A stretch of DNA of 64,000 nucleotides from the NCBI RefSeq assembly GCF_022569295.1, contig NZ_JAKFIA010000001.1:1875001-1939000 (forward strand), written 5' to 3'. This DNA comes from Pedomonas mirosovicensis (lineage in GTDB: Bacteria > Pseudomonadota > Alphaproteobacteria > Sphingomonadales > Sphingomonadaceae). Shown here in pieces: positions 32,748 to 39,991 of the stretch; position 1 is the stretch's first letter; the number at the start of each line of letters is the position of its first letter. Both the position numbers and the translations under genes were made by a program. The notes beneath the pieces were generated by a model. The model saw only the letters and a program-made list of their open reading frames with translations. It ran no database searches and was not told the DNA's origin.

Positions 32748-33119
32748 ATGGCACAGGACAAGAACCAAGGCGGCGGCAAGATGACCGTTGAGGAAGCCGG
32801 CCGTAAGGGCGGCGAGACCACCCGCGACGAGCGCGGCCCCGAGTTTTACTCGGAAATTGGCCGCAAGGGCGGCGAAGCGGTCAGCCAGGATCGCCAGCAC
32901 ATGAGCGACATCGGCCGCAAGGGCGGCGAGGCCCGCGCTGATGATCCGGATATCCGCAGCGGCGAGACCGGCCGCAAGGGCGGCGAGGCTGTCAGCCAGG
33001 ATCGTCAGCATATGAGCGATATCGGCCGCAAGGGCGGCGAGGCTCGCTCTGATGACCGCGACATCCAGAGCGGCGAGACCGGCCGCAAGGGTGGCGAATC
33101 CCGGTCGCAGGATCGTTAA
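32748..33119 (+). CDS. KGG-repeat stress-associated protein
   Basis: Small hydrophilic protein of 123 residues made almost wholly of GRKGGE-type repeats (GRKGG at residues 18, 38, 56, 75, 93 and 112). The KGG motif family includes Bacillus GsiB and enteric YciG-like proteins and is linked to general and desiccation stress; the molecular role is not established. The start at 32748 is set by a perfect AGGAGG Shine-Dalgarno 7 bases upstream; a longer in-frame reading exists but lacks one. It forms a pair with the KGG gene at 33400. Confidence 0.88.
   Translation: MAQDKNQGGGKMTVEEAGRKGGETTRDERGPEFYSEIGRKGGEAVSQDRQHMSDIGRKGGEARADDPDIRSGETGRKGGEAVSQDRQHMSDIGRKGGEARSDDRDIQSGETGRKGGESRSQDR
32859..33080 (+). 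repeat. Two tandem 111-base coding repeats in the KGG gene
   Basis: Residues 38-74 and 75-111 of the KGG protein are near-identical 37-residue units. The DNA differs mainly at third codon positions, so this is an in-frame duplication that has since diverged. Confidence 0.85.
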
Positions 33120-33399
33120 TCCGTCAGGCGCCAGGGCTTAGCCGGGCGCAAGGCAGTTCAGGGGAGGCAGCGTTGTTCCAGCGCTGCTTTCCCCTTTTAT
33201 GGCGGGGCCATTCCGCCGGGGCGCCTGAATTTGGGATGCCGGCAATGGGAAGCGGGAGATTTGCGCTGCGGCGGGAAGGCGAAGACCCGCCTCTGGCAAC
33301 GGTCCGTCCCTGCTTACCCGCTGTTCACCCCGGAAGCCGGAACATTCCGTGCCAGTCACCTCTTTTTCTCGTCACATCGACCAGTAAAAGGAGGTTTCG

Positions 33400-33579
33400 A
33401 TGGCTCAGAACAAGAATCAAGGCGGCAAGATGAGCCGCGAGGAAGCCGGCCGCAAGGGCGGCGAGACCGTCAGCCAGGACCGGCAGCACATGGCCGAGAT
33501 CGGCCGCAAGGGTGGCCAGCACTCCCAGTCGAGCCAGCGCGGCGGCCAGCAGGGCGGGCGCGGTTCCGACAAGCGTTGA
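33400..33579 (+). CDS. Short KGG-repeat protein
   Basis: A 59-residue protein that starts MAQNKNQGGKMSREEAGRKG, with a second repeat at IGRKGGQHSQ, and ends in a Gln/Gly-rich tail (GGQQGGRGSDKR). An AAAGGAGG Shine-Dalgarno lies 6 bases before the ATG. It is a shorter relative of the product of 32748-33119: both begin MAQ-[DN]-KNQGG and contain SQDRQHM. The 280 bases between the two genes hold no other supported gene. Confidence 0.85.
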   Translation: MAQNKNQGGKMSREEAGRKGGETVSQDRQHMAEIGRKGGQHSQSSQRGGQQGGRGSDKR

Positions 33580-33600
33580 TCCGGCACCCGGCAGACACGA

Positions 33601-33634
33601 GAACGGCGGCCCCGGCAGGCCGCCGTTTTCTTTC
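33601..33634 (+). terminator. Terminator after the second KGG gene
   Basis: AACGGCGGCC/GGCCGCCGTT stem at 33602-33627, then TTCTTTC. It lies about 20 bases past the stop codon and between convergent genes. Confidence 0.88.
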
Positions 33635-33645
33635 GCGCTTTGGCC

Positions 33646-34179
33646 TTAATGCTTCAGGCGGCCAGCGTACTTCTGGCGGAACTTCCGCACCTTCGGCCCC
33701 ACCACCGCCGCGCAGTACGGCTGGTTCGGGTTATGGGCGAAATACTCCTGATGATAGTCCTCCGCCTGCCAGAAGGTGGTGGCGGGCACCACCTGGGTCA
33801 CGATGCGATCAGGCCATTCCATCTGCGCCGCGGCGATGGCCTTCTCGGCCGCCTCCTTCTGCGCGTCGTTCAAATAGAAGATGGCAGAACGGTATTGCTC
33901 GCCCACATCCCCGCCCTGACGGTTCAGCGTGGTCGGGTCGTGAACGTGGAAGAACACGTCCAGCAGCTCGTCGTAGCTGATCTGCTCCGGATCGAAGGTA
34001 ATACGCACCGCCTCGGCATGGCCGGTGTCCTCGTCGCACACTTGGCGGTAGGTGGGGTTGTCCACGTGCCCGCCGATGTAACCGGATTCGACCGACTGCA
34101 CGCCGATCAAATCATCGAACACCGCTTCCACGCACCAGAAGCACCCGGCTGCCAGAATGGCCGTTTCGGTTTGCGCCAT
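33646..34179 (-). CDS. msrA: Peptide-methionine (S)-S-oxide reductase
   Basis: Repairs methionine-S-sulfoxide in oxidised proteins. It has 177 residues. The signature GCFW is at residues 12-15 with catalytic Cys13; Cys16 is also present. Further family blocks are YIGGHVDNPTYRQVC and GHAEAVRITFDP. No MsrB domain is fused. It lies convergent to the KGG pair. Confidence 0.96.
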   Translation of the reverse strand: MAQTETAILAAGCFWCVEAVFDDLIGVQSVESGYIGGHVDNPTYRQVCDEDTGHAEAVRITFDPEQISYDELLDVFFHVHDPTTLNRQGGDVGEQYRSAIFYLNDAQKEAAEKAIAAAQMEWPDRIVTQVVPATTFWQAEDYHQEYFAHNPNQPYCAAVVGPKVRKFRQKYAGRLKH

Positions 34180-34314
34180 AAGTTGCTCTCACGCTTGTCA
34201 GAAAAGTGTACAAGCAGCGGGAACGCGTGAAGAACCGCCAGATTTTCCAATCAACCGTCCGCGCTGCCGTGGGATTATAACCGCTGATAGCGCCAGATTG
34301 AAAGACAAGCCTGC

Positions 34315-35154
34315 ATGACCCAGACGATTGAACGCGCCCTCGCCCGGGTTCCCGACCTTCTGCGCGAAGCCGCGGAAAGGGTAATCCTGCCGCGTTACCA
34401 GGCCCTTGCCGACCATGAGGTGCGAGCCAAAACCGACGCGGATGATCTTGTAACCATCGCTGACGAGGAAGCCGAGGCCCTGCTGACCGACGGCCTCCTG
34501 AAGCTGCTGCCCGGCTCGCTGGTGGTGGGCGAGGAAGCGGTTGCGGCCGAGCCCGCCGCCATCCACCGCCTGGGCGGCAGCGAGCCGGTGTGGGTGATCG
34601 ATCCCATCGATGGCACCTCGAACTTCGCCGCCGGCAAGCCCACCTTCGCGGTGATGGTGGCGCTGGTGCAGGACAACCAGACCCGAGCCGCCTTCGTCTA
34701 CGACCCGCTTGGCGAGCGCATGGCCGAAAGCCGCCCTGGTGGCGGCGCTTTCATCAACGGCACGCGTGTCCGCCTGCCCGTCCGCCAGCCTGGACCGGCG
34801 CGGGTATCCGTCTCGGTGCGGTTCTGGCCGCCAGAAATCGCCGCGGCTGCCCAGCTGGAAACCGTCGAGCGCATCGAGCCCTTGATGTGCGCGGGGCATG
34901 AGTATCTGCGGCTGGTCGCCGGCGGCATCGATGCCGCCTCCTACTGGCGCCTGCTGCCGTGGGATCACGCGGCGCCTGCCCTCATCGCGCGGGAAGCCGG
35001 CGCGCGGGTCGAGCATCCGGACGGCAGCGTCTACCGTCCCTACTGCGCCTCGCGCCTCGGGCTCATCGCCGCCCATCCGGACGTATGGGAGGAAGCCTGC
35101 CGTGCCTCCTATCCCGATCTCTCGCTCGTCCCCGGCTCCGCGCCGGTCGGCTGA
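34315..35154 (+). CDS. Inositol monophosphatase family protein (possible histidinol-phosphatase)
   Basis: Metal-dependent phosphatase of 279 residues. Motifs are GEEAV (metal-binding Glu), WVIDPIDGTSNFAAG (Asp/Asp metal site) and WDHAAPALIAREAGA near the C terminus. Sphingomonads use this fold for inositol phosphatase, 3'-phosphoadenosine phosphatase and HisN-type histidinol phosphatase, and the sequence alone does not decide between them. It is a single gene with its own terminator downstream. Confidence 0.88.
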   Translation: MTQTIERALARVPDLLREAAERVILPRYQALADHEVRAKTDADDLVTIADEEAEALLTDGLLKLLPGSLVVGEEAVAAEPAAIHRLGGSEPVWVIDPIDGTSNFAAGKPTFAVMVALVQDNQTRAAFVYDPLGERMAESRPGGGAFINGTRVRLPVRQPGPARVSVSVRFWPPEIAAAAQLETVERIEPLMCAGHEYLRLVAGGIDAASYWRLLPWDHAAPALIAREAGARVEHPDGSVYRPYCASRLGLIAAHPDVWEEACRASYPDLSLVPGSAPVG

Positions 35155-35237
35155 GAAAGAGCGGCACGCTCGCCTGCCGGCGAACTTCTCCTGCTCTGTG
35201 GCGTTAGCACCGGGAGTGGCAGCCTGTACATGAACCT

Positions 35238-35274
35238 TGGCGGCCCGCAAGACACGCGGGTCGCCATTTTTTTG
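35238..35274 (+). terminator. Terminator after the inositol monophosphatase family gene
   Basis: GGCGGCCCGC paired with GCGGGTCGCC at 35239-35265, then a run of T (35267-35273). It is a clear intrinsic terminator. Confidence 0.92.
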
Positions 35275-35325
35275 CCCGGTTCGCGCGCCTATGCCTCCCC
35301 GCGTGAAAATCTTTGCAAGGTTCCG

Positions 35326-35351
35326 GGAATAAATCGGCCGCACCCAACGTA
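35326..35351 (+). promoter_or_regulatory. Possible ECF-type autoregulatory promoter
   Basis: GGAAT (35326-35330), 17 bases, then CGTA (35348-35351), the layout of ECF sigma promoters. The -10 is only 8 bases before the sigma-factor ATG, so a transcript from it would be almost leaderless. Confidence 0.45.
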
Positions 35352-35359
35352 CACAGGGC

Positions 35360-35929
35360 ATGAAGGACAATTCTTTCGATGTGGTCGGCTTGTTGCCAGC
35401 GCTGCTGCGCTATGCGCGCGCGCTTGTGCACGACCCGTCCGAGGCGGAGGAACTGGTCCACGAAACCCTGGTGCGCGCCTATGAGCGGCGCATCACCTTC
35501 GACGATCGCCGAGCGCTGCGCCCGTGGCTGTTCTCCATCCTTCACAACCGTTTCGTCGACGGCTACCGCCGCCGCCAGATGGAGGAGCGTGCGGTCGAAA
35601 GCCTCGCCGCCGCGCCGGAGACCGTTACGCCCCTGGTCGATGCCGACACCCGCGTCCAACTGAGCCAGATCCATCAGGCCTTCACCCGTCTGCCGGAAGC
35701 CCAGCGCGCCGCCCTGCATCTGGTGGCGGTCGAGGGGCTATCCTACCAGGAGGCCGCCGATGCCCTGGGCATTCCGGTCGGCACCCTCATGTCCCGCCTG
35801 TCCCGCGCCCGCACCGCCTTGCGCCAGCTGGATCAACCCAGCGCGCCAGAGGCTCATGCGCCGAACAGGGCCCCGTCCTTCCCACCCGTTTCGCTCAAAC
35901 TGGTCAGGCGTTCCCATGGCAAAGAATGA
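35360..35929 (+). CDS. ECF-family RNA polymerase sigma factor
   Basis: Alternative sigma factor of 189 residues. Region 2 (about residues 10-75) contains the core-binding EAEELVHETLVRAYE block and WLFSILHNRFVDGYRRR. Region 4 (about 100-155) has the YQEAADALGIPVGTLMSRL helix-turn-helix for the -35. It is not a PhyR/NepR-linked EcfG; instead its stop overlaps by 14 bases the gene of a membrane anti-sigma factor. A promoter-like motif just upstream suggests autoregulation. Confidence 0.93.
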   Translation: MKDNSFDVVGLLPALLRYARALVHDPSEAEELVHETLVRAYERRITFDDRRALRPWLFSILHNRFVDGYRRRQMEERAVESLAAAPETVTPLVDADTRVQLSQIHQAFTRLPEAQRAALHLVAVEGLSYQEAADALGIPVGTLMSRLSRARTALRQLDQPSAPEAHAPNRAPSFPPVSLKLVRRSHGKE

Positions 35930-36737
35930 CTCCGCCCGAACAGACACTGTCACCGAGTTTGACCTTCAGGCCTATATGGATGGCCAGCTCGATGAGGCGC
36001 GCCGCATCGAGGTGGAAGACTACCTCTCCCGCCACCCGGAAGCGGCAGCCGAGGTCATGGCATCCCTCCGCACGGCGGATGCCCTGCGCCTGCTGGCCCA
36101 GGGGCAGCCTGCGCCGTCGGCGCGCCTGCTTGAGGATGCCACCCGCCTTCAGCAGGGGCTGAGGCGGCAGGCATGGCGGCGCCACGTCTTGCGGCTTACC
36201 GGCCTTGCTGCTGCCATCACGGCCGGCTGGATCATCTTCAGCGCCATTCAGCCGTTCGGCGATGCAAACCAGAGCGAGGCCGCCACCCTCGCCTTTGTCG
36301 ACGATGCGATGGATGCCCAGCGGGCGCTTGCCTTGCGTCAGCGCATGGCCTCGCAGGTCGAAACCGTCACCTACAACCCAGCGGAGTTGTGGCTGGAGAC
36401 CAACCTGGCCATGCCCACCCTGCCGCCATCGTGGCGCGTGCGGGACGTGCAGATCTACCCGTGGGATGAAGGCTACAGCATCGGCGTCACTGCCGATGCC
36501 GGCCCCCTGGGCACAGTCACCCTGTTTGTCGCCCCGCGCCCCGCCGAGTTGAAGCAGACCTTCCAGACCGCGCGTGTCGGGGATGCCTCCGCCGCCTTCT
36601 GGCAGTCGGGCGATCTGGCCTACGCTCTTATCGGCCACACCTCCGCGCCCCTGTTGCAGGAGGCCGCCGTGCAGTTGTCGGCCAACCTCGCGCTTCCGCC
36701 TGGCAACCCAACGGTCTTTCCCTCGTCTCCCCACTGA
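35916..36737 (+). CDS. Membrane-anchored anti-sigma factor
   Basis: The N-terminal anti-sigma domain (about residues 10-70) has the DLQAYMDGQLDEARRIEVE pattern typical of zinc-finger-like anti-sigma factors, but lacks the His/Cys zinc ligands. One transmembrane helix follows (about residues 90-110, LTGLAAAITAGWIIF). The periplasmic part of about 160 residues would be the sensor. It has 273 residues from the ATG at 35916, inside the end of the sigma gene, so the pair is translationally coupled. Confidence 0.88.
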   Translation: MAKNDSARTDTVTEFDLQAYMDGQLDEARRIEVEDYLSRHPEAAAEVMASLRTADALRLLAQGQPAPSARLLEDATRLQQGLRRQAWRRHVLRLTGLAAAITAGWIIFSAIQPFGDANQSEAATLAFVDDAMDAQRALALRQRMASQVETVTYNPAELWLETNLAMPTLPPSWRVRDVQIYPWDEGYSIGVTADAGPLGTVTLFVAPRPAELKQTFQTARVGDASAAFWQSGDLAYALIGHTSAPLLQEAAVQLSANLALPPGNPTVFPSSPH

Positions 36738-36804
36738 GCCTGGCAGCCCCCACGCTGTTGCGTTCGCTTTCCCCCTGTCGTTTTCCCCTTGGAATACCCC
36801 CGAA

Positions 36805-38466
36805 ATGCTTGTCGATCTTCATGAAGCCCCCGAGGGGCTGACCATTAATACCGATGTCTGCATCGTCGGCAGCGGCGTAGCCGGACTGACGCTCGCCCGC
36901 ACCCTGCTGGCCCAGGGGTTGCACGTCTGCCTGCTGGAAAGCGGCGGGCGCGACCACGAAGACCCCGTTCACCGTCTCAACGACGGCGAGAACACCGGTT
37001 TCCCCTACTACGAGCTACAGGAATCGCGCCTGCGGCTGCTGGGCGGCACCACCGCCATCTGGGGCGGCCGCCTGGCTGAACTGGACCCGGAGGATTTCGA
37101 GGCCAAGCCCTGGGTTGCCCACAGCGGCTGGCCGATTTCCAAGGATGACCTCGCGAACCATTACCGGGCCGCGTGGGAGACCTTCGAGATGCCGCCGGAG
37201 GCCGCCCTGCCCGACTGGTTGAGCAACGAGGCCAGCCGGCTTGAGCGAGACTCCGCCTCGGCCCTGCAAGTCGGCTACTGGCGGTTCGATACCCGCTTCA
37301 ACCGTTTCACCCATCGCAACACGGATGATGTAACCGGGCACGCTCGCGCGCAGGTCTGGCTCCATGCCACCGTCACCCGCATTCAGGCCGCCGAGGATGG
37401 CAGCCGTATCGACCATGTGGTTGCTCGCGATCTGCGCGGAAACAAGGCCATTGTGCAGGCTCGCCAGTACGTGCTGGCCGCAGGCGGCATCGAGAACGCC
37501 CGGCTGCTGCTTGCCTCCAACGACATCTGGAAGAGCGGCCTTGGCAACGCCTACGATCAGGTGGGCCGTTACTTCATGGAGCACCCCCACGCCCGCGGCG
37601 GGCGGGTGGAGACGGCGAGAAGCTGGCCGCTGCTGCGCGTTCTGGCCCGTTCACACCGCCATCAGGGCACGCGTCTTGCTGCCCTGCTGCGGCCAAGCCG
37701 TGCCCTGCAGCAGCGGGAAGGCATCCTCAACACCGCCTTCACCCTCGGCGCGCGCCAGCCCGCCGATGCCGCCATGTTCCTGCCGGTCAAGCTGTACAAC
37801 ACCCTCAAGCACCGCCTGCCGCCGACCGAAGCCGGCCGACGGCTATGGATGGTCACCAAGCAGGGCGCGGTGTGGCTGCACGAGCGGATCGATCCCCTGC
37901 GTCCGTGGCTGATGTTGAAGGCCGGGCGCCGCGAACTGGCGATCGTGGTGCGCGCAGAGCAGGCTCCCAACCCAAACAGCCGGGTGCGCCTGGGCCGCGA
38001 GCGCGACGCCTTTGGCATTCCGAAGGTGGAGCTCGACTGGCGATTCAGCGACATCGACAAGCGTACCCTCCAGGTGCTCGCCCGTCATTTCGATGCGACC
38101 TTGCGCCAGGGCAGGATCGGTCGCGTGGAGCCGGAGGACTGGCTGGGCGAAAATGGCCCGCTGTGGCAGACGGATCCGCTGGTCAGCTCCCATGCCATCG
38201 GCGGCTACCACCATATGGGCTCCACCCGCATGTCCGCCAGCCCGCGCACGGGCGTGGTCGACGCCGACTGCCAGGTTCACGGTATCGACAATCTCTATGT
38301 GGCGGGCAGCTCGGTCTTTCCCACCTCGGGCTGGGCCAACCCCACCCTCACCATCGCCGCCCTTGCCATCCGCCTGGGCGAACATCTCGCCGCCCGAAGC
38401 AAGCGGGAAGAATTTTTCACCCCGCACGCCATCTACGCCAATCCCCGACGGCAAGCGGCGGGATGA
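36805..38466 (+). CDS. GMC family oxidoreductase
   Basis: FAD-dependent alcohol/sugar oxidoreductase type. It has 553 residues. The N-terminal Rossmann fold carries GSGVAG (residues 22-27) followed by LLESGG. The C-terminal GMC domain has GGYHHMGSTRMS, with the active-site His pair region, and VAGSSVFPTSGWANPTLT. No signal peptide is obvious. The start ATG at 36805 is the first that begins with the expected short N-terminal stretch before the Rossmann fold. It follows the anti-sigma gene by 67 bases, so it may belong to the sigma factor's own regulon. Substrate unknown. Confidence 0.9.
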   Translation: MLVDLHEAPEGLTINTDVCIVGSGVAGLTLARTLLAQGLHVCLLESGGRDHEDPVHRLNDGENTGFPYYELQESRLRLLGGTTAIWGGRLAELDPEDFEAKPWVAHSGWPISKDDLANHYRAAWETFEMPPEAALPDWLSNEASRLERDSASALQVGYWRFDTRFNRFTHRNTDDVTGHARAQVWLHATVTRIQAAEDGSRIDHVVARDLRGNKAIVQARQYVLAAGGIENARLLLASNDIWKSGLGNAYDQVGRYFMEHPHARGGRVETARSWPLLRVLARSHRHQGTRLAALLRPSRALQQREGILNTAFTLGARQPADAAMFLPVKLYNTLKHRLPPTEAGRRLWMVTKQGAVWLHERIDPLRPWLMLKAGRRELAIVVRAEQAPNPNSRVRLGRERDAFGIPKVELDWRFSDIDKRTLQVLARHFDATLRQGRIGRVEPEDWLGENGPLWQTDPLVSSHAIGGYHHMGSTRMSASPRTGVVDADCQVHGIDNLYVAGSSVFPTSGWANPTLTIAALAIRLGEHLAARSKREEFFTPHAIYANPRRQAAG

Positions 38467-38501
38467 GTTCTTCGAAGCAGTGATCACCTGCCTCTAACTG
38501 G

Positions 38502-38533
38502 CGGCCGGAGCCCCCGCTCCGGCCGTTTTTTTT
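38502..38533 (+). terminator. Terminator of the GMC oxidoreductase gene
   Basis: GGCCGGAGC/GCTCCGGCC stem with a CCCC loop (38503-38524), then nine T residues. It marks the left edge of the A+T-rich lasso island. Confidence 0.95.
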
Positions 38534-38675
38534 AAGCATCGCGGTTTTTTTTCTCACAGAGAACCTACGCAGGCATAGTATCCCCTGAAACAGGCGAGAA
38601 TCTGCCGTAATACTGTCGGGCGCCGGCCCCAACACACATCATCAAAAGCATCCACCACACACGATGCACAAACCA

Positions 38676-38729
38676 GACAAAAGAAAGCAGCCTGAAGGAT
38701 TGTGGCAAGCAAGCCACGCCTTCAGACTG
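38676..38729 (-). terminator. Intrinsic terminator of the minus-strand lasso precursor gene
   Basis: Long stem between 38688 and 38729: CAGTCTGAAGG/CCTTCAGGCTG plus TGGC/GCCA around a TTGCTT loop. On the minus strand CTTTCTTTTG follows. It lies 60 bases past the precursor stop codon and points the same way, which supports a real minus-strand transcript. Confidence 0.8.
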
Positions 38730-38788
38730 CCATTCAGAAATTCAAAACTACGATATCATTTTTACAATAAATTCATCTTGTAAATTTC

Positions 38789-38902
38789 TCACGGGCATAC
38801 ATAGCGAATTGTCGAACGCCCCAAAGATACCTCACATGGATTGTCATAATACTGTCCATTTGGGCCTTTTGTTTCAATAGATACACGGCCTAGATCAATC
38901 AT
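38789..38902 (-). CDS. Putative lasso peptide precursor (A gene)
   Basis: A 37-residue ORF on the minus strand. A GGAGA Shine-Dalgarno lies 6 bases before the ATG. The sequence runs MIDLGRVSIETK (leader, 1-12), then a core that starts GPNGQYYD at residue 13. Known lasso rules are met: Thr at position -2, Gly at core position 1, and Asp at core position 8 for the macrolactam ring. The leader end (LGRVSIETKG) fits the LG-x5-T-x-G pattern of proteobacterial precursors. The core is 25 residues with Cys at core positions 11 and 24. The leader is short, and the usual YxxP leader motif is not in frame upstream. B and C genes lie 375 bases away on the other strand. The function is inferred. Confidence 0.72.
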   Translation of the reverse strand: MIDLGRVSIETKGPNGQYYDNPCEVSLGRSTIRYVCP

Positions 38903-39276
38903 GACTGTTCTCCAGTTAATGCCCGATCACTGACAATCGGCTCATAAACTCTACGAAAAATAATTCAAATGATAACGAAATATTTATGTTATTTTCCAAA
39001 ACACCAATACAAAAAATAAGAATATTAGGAATAATATCAAAAAATACCGCAATAATATAATTGAAATTTATTCAATATTTTTTAATAATAAAATTCACGC
39101 ACTTGTATTTAGGTAATATTATATGTGCCAACTATAAATTCACATTATTGACTGCATAAAATTACATAACCGCCCCTCGAGCCGCAATGCAAGCAGCAAC
39201 TATAGCTCCATACCCCTTGCCCGATATCTAGTCATTATTTCCGCCTTACATATTTTATTTAAACGGAAAAGACATT
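38903..39276. other. A+T-rich divergent promoter region of the lasso locus
   Basis: About 370 bases, markedly richer in A+T than the rest of the window, between the precursor and the B gene. Both promoters should lie here. Short plus-strand ORFs (at 38969, 38986 and 39187) have no lasso features. I see no convincing -35/-10 pair. Confidence 0.6.
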
Positions 39277-39981
39277 ATGACAGCATACTATCTCGCAGAG
39301 CACATCCACAGTTGCCTTGCCAACGGTCATATTGTCTTTCTAGATCTTAAAAAGGACAGGTACTCCGCCTTACCACCGGAACTCAGCACTTCCTTGAGCC
39401 TGCTCGCCACCCAAAAAACAATTGATACGCAGCAATTTGAGCAGAACCATCCAGACATCCAAAGCGCCATAGCAAATCTTAAGGCCAGGGGAATTCTCCA
39501 GCCCATCGTCCCGAAACCGACATGCGCTAGGCCGCGATCAATAACCAAGCCGCGCAGGGACTTAAGCGAAGCCAATATTGAAGGCCATCGCAGCATCCCC
39601 TTTATTCATATTGTCAATTTTATCTATGCATACGGTCGAGCCGTATTTGGAATAAAAATCCTAGGGATTGAGCGGTTGGTCCGAAGCCTATCTCGACATA
39701 GGCATTCCAGCACAACAACCAAAAAGCAAAGATATACCCTCGAAGAGGTGGTTGACGCCCTACGCTTGATACGGATCTTTTTTTATAAAGAAATTGACCA
39801 CTGTTACTTCGACTGCGTCGTGCACATGTATTTTCTCCGGCGCTATGGCTACGATCCTGTCTGGATTTTTGGCGTGAGAATGGAGCCGTTCCGCGCTCAC
39901 TCCTGGATACAAGTTGGGGATGTTCTCGTCACAAATTACTTAGGCGAGACAGGAATGCTTCGCCCCATACTGGCAGTTTAG
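39277..39981 (+). CDS. Lasso peptide B protein: fused RRE (PqqD-like) and leader peptidase
   Basis: Binds the leader and cleaves it from the precursor. It has 234 residues. Residues 1-80 are a PqqD-like recognition element (GHIVFLDLKKDRYSALPPE); residues 105-234 are the transglutaminase-like peptidase. The catalytic Cys is Cys176 (HCYFDCVVHMYFLRRYG), aligned with the CLxxS-x7-LRRxG pattern of the family, and His208 lies in FRAHSW. The position 12 residues after the His, where McjB has the catalytic Asp, is Asn220. Codon use and A+T content differ from the flanking genes. The AGGAGG of the C gene overlaps its stop codon. Confidence 0.88.
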   Translation: MTAYYLAEHIHSCLANGHIVFLDLKKDRYSALPPELSTSLSLLATQKTIDTQQFEQNHPDIQSAIANLKARGILQPIVPKPTCARPRSITKPRRDLSEANIEGHRSIPFIHIVNFIYAYGRAVFGIKILGIERLVRSLSRHRHSSTTTKKQRYTLEEVVDALRLIRIFFYKEIDHCYFDCVVHMYFLRRYGYDPVWIFGVRMEPFRAHSWIQVGDVLVTNYLGETGMLRPILAV

Positions 39982-39991
39982 GAGGCTTTTC

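Noticed and set aside
32859-33080. CRISPR-like repeat array
   Set aside because: The repeats are in-frame coding repeats of a KGG protein; there are no spacers of constant length and no cas genes.
33138-33359. Minus-strand 73-codon ORF between the KGG genes
   Set aside because: No Shine-Dalgarno, no motif, and composition like the intergenic DNA.
38969-39231. Small plus-strand ORFs (at 38969, 38986 and 39187) as lasso precursors
   Set aside because: None combines a Thr at -2, a Gly start and an Asp/Glu at position 7-9, and none has a good ribosome binding site. The minus-strand ORF at 38789-38902 has all of these.
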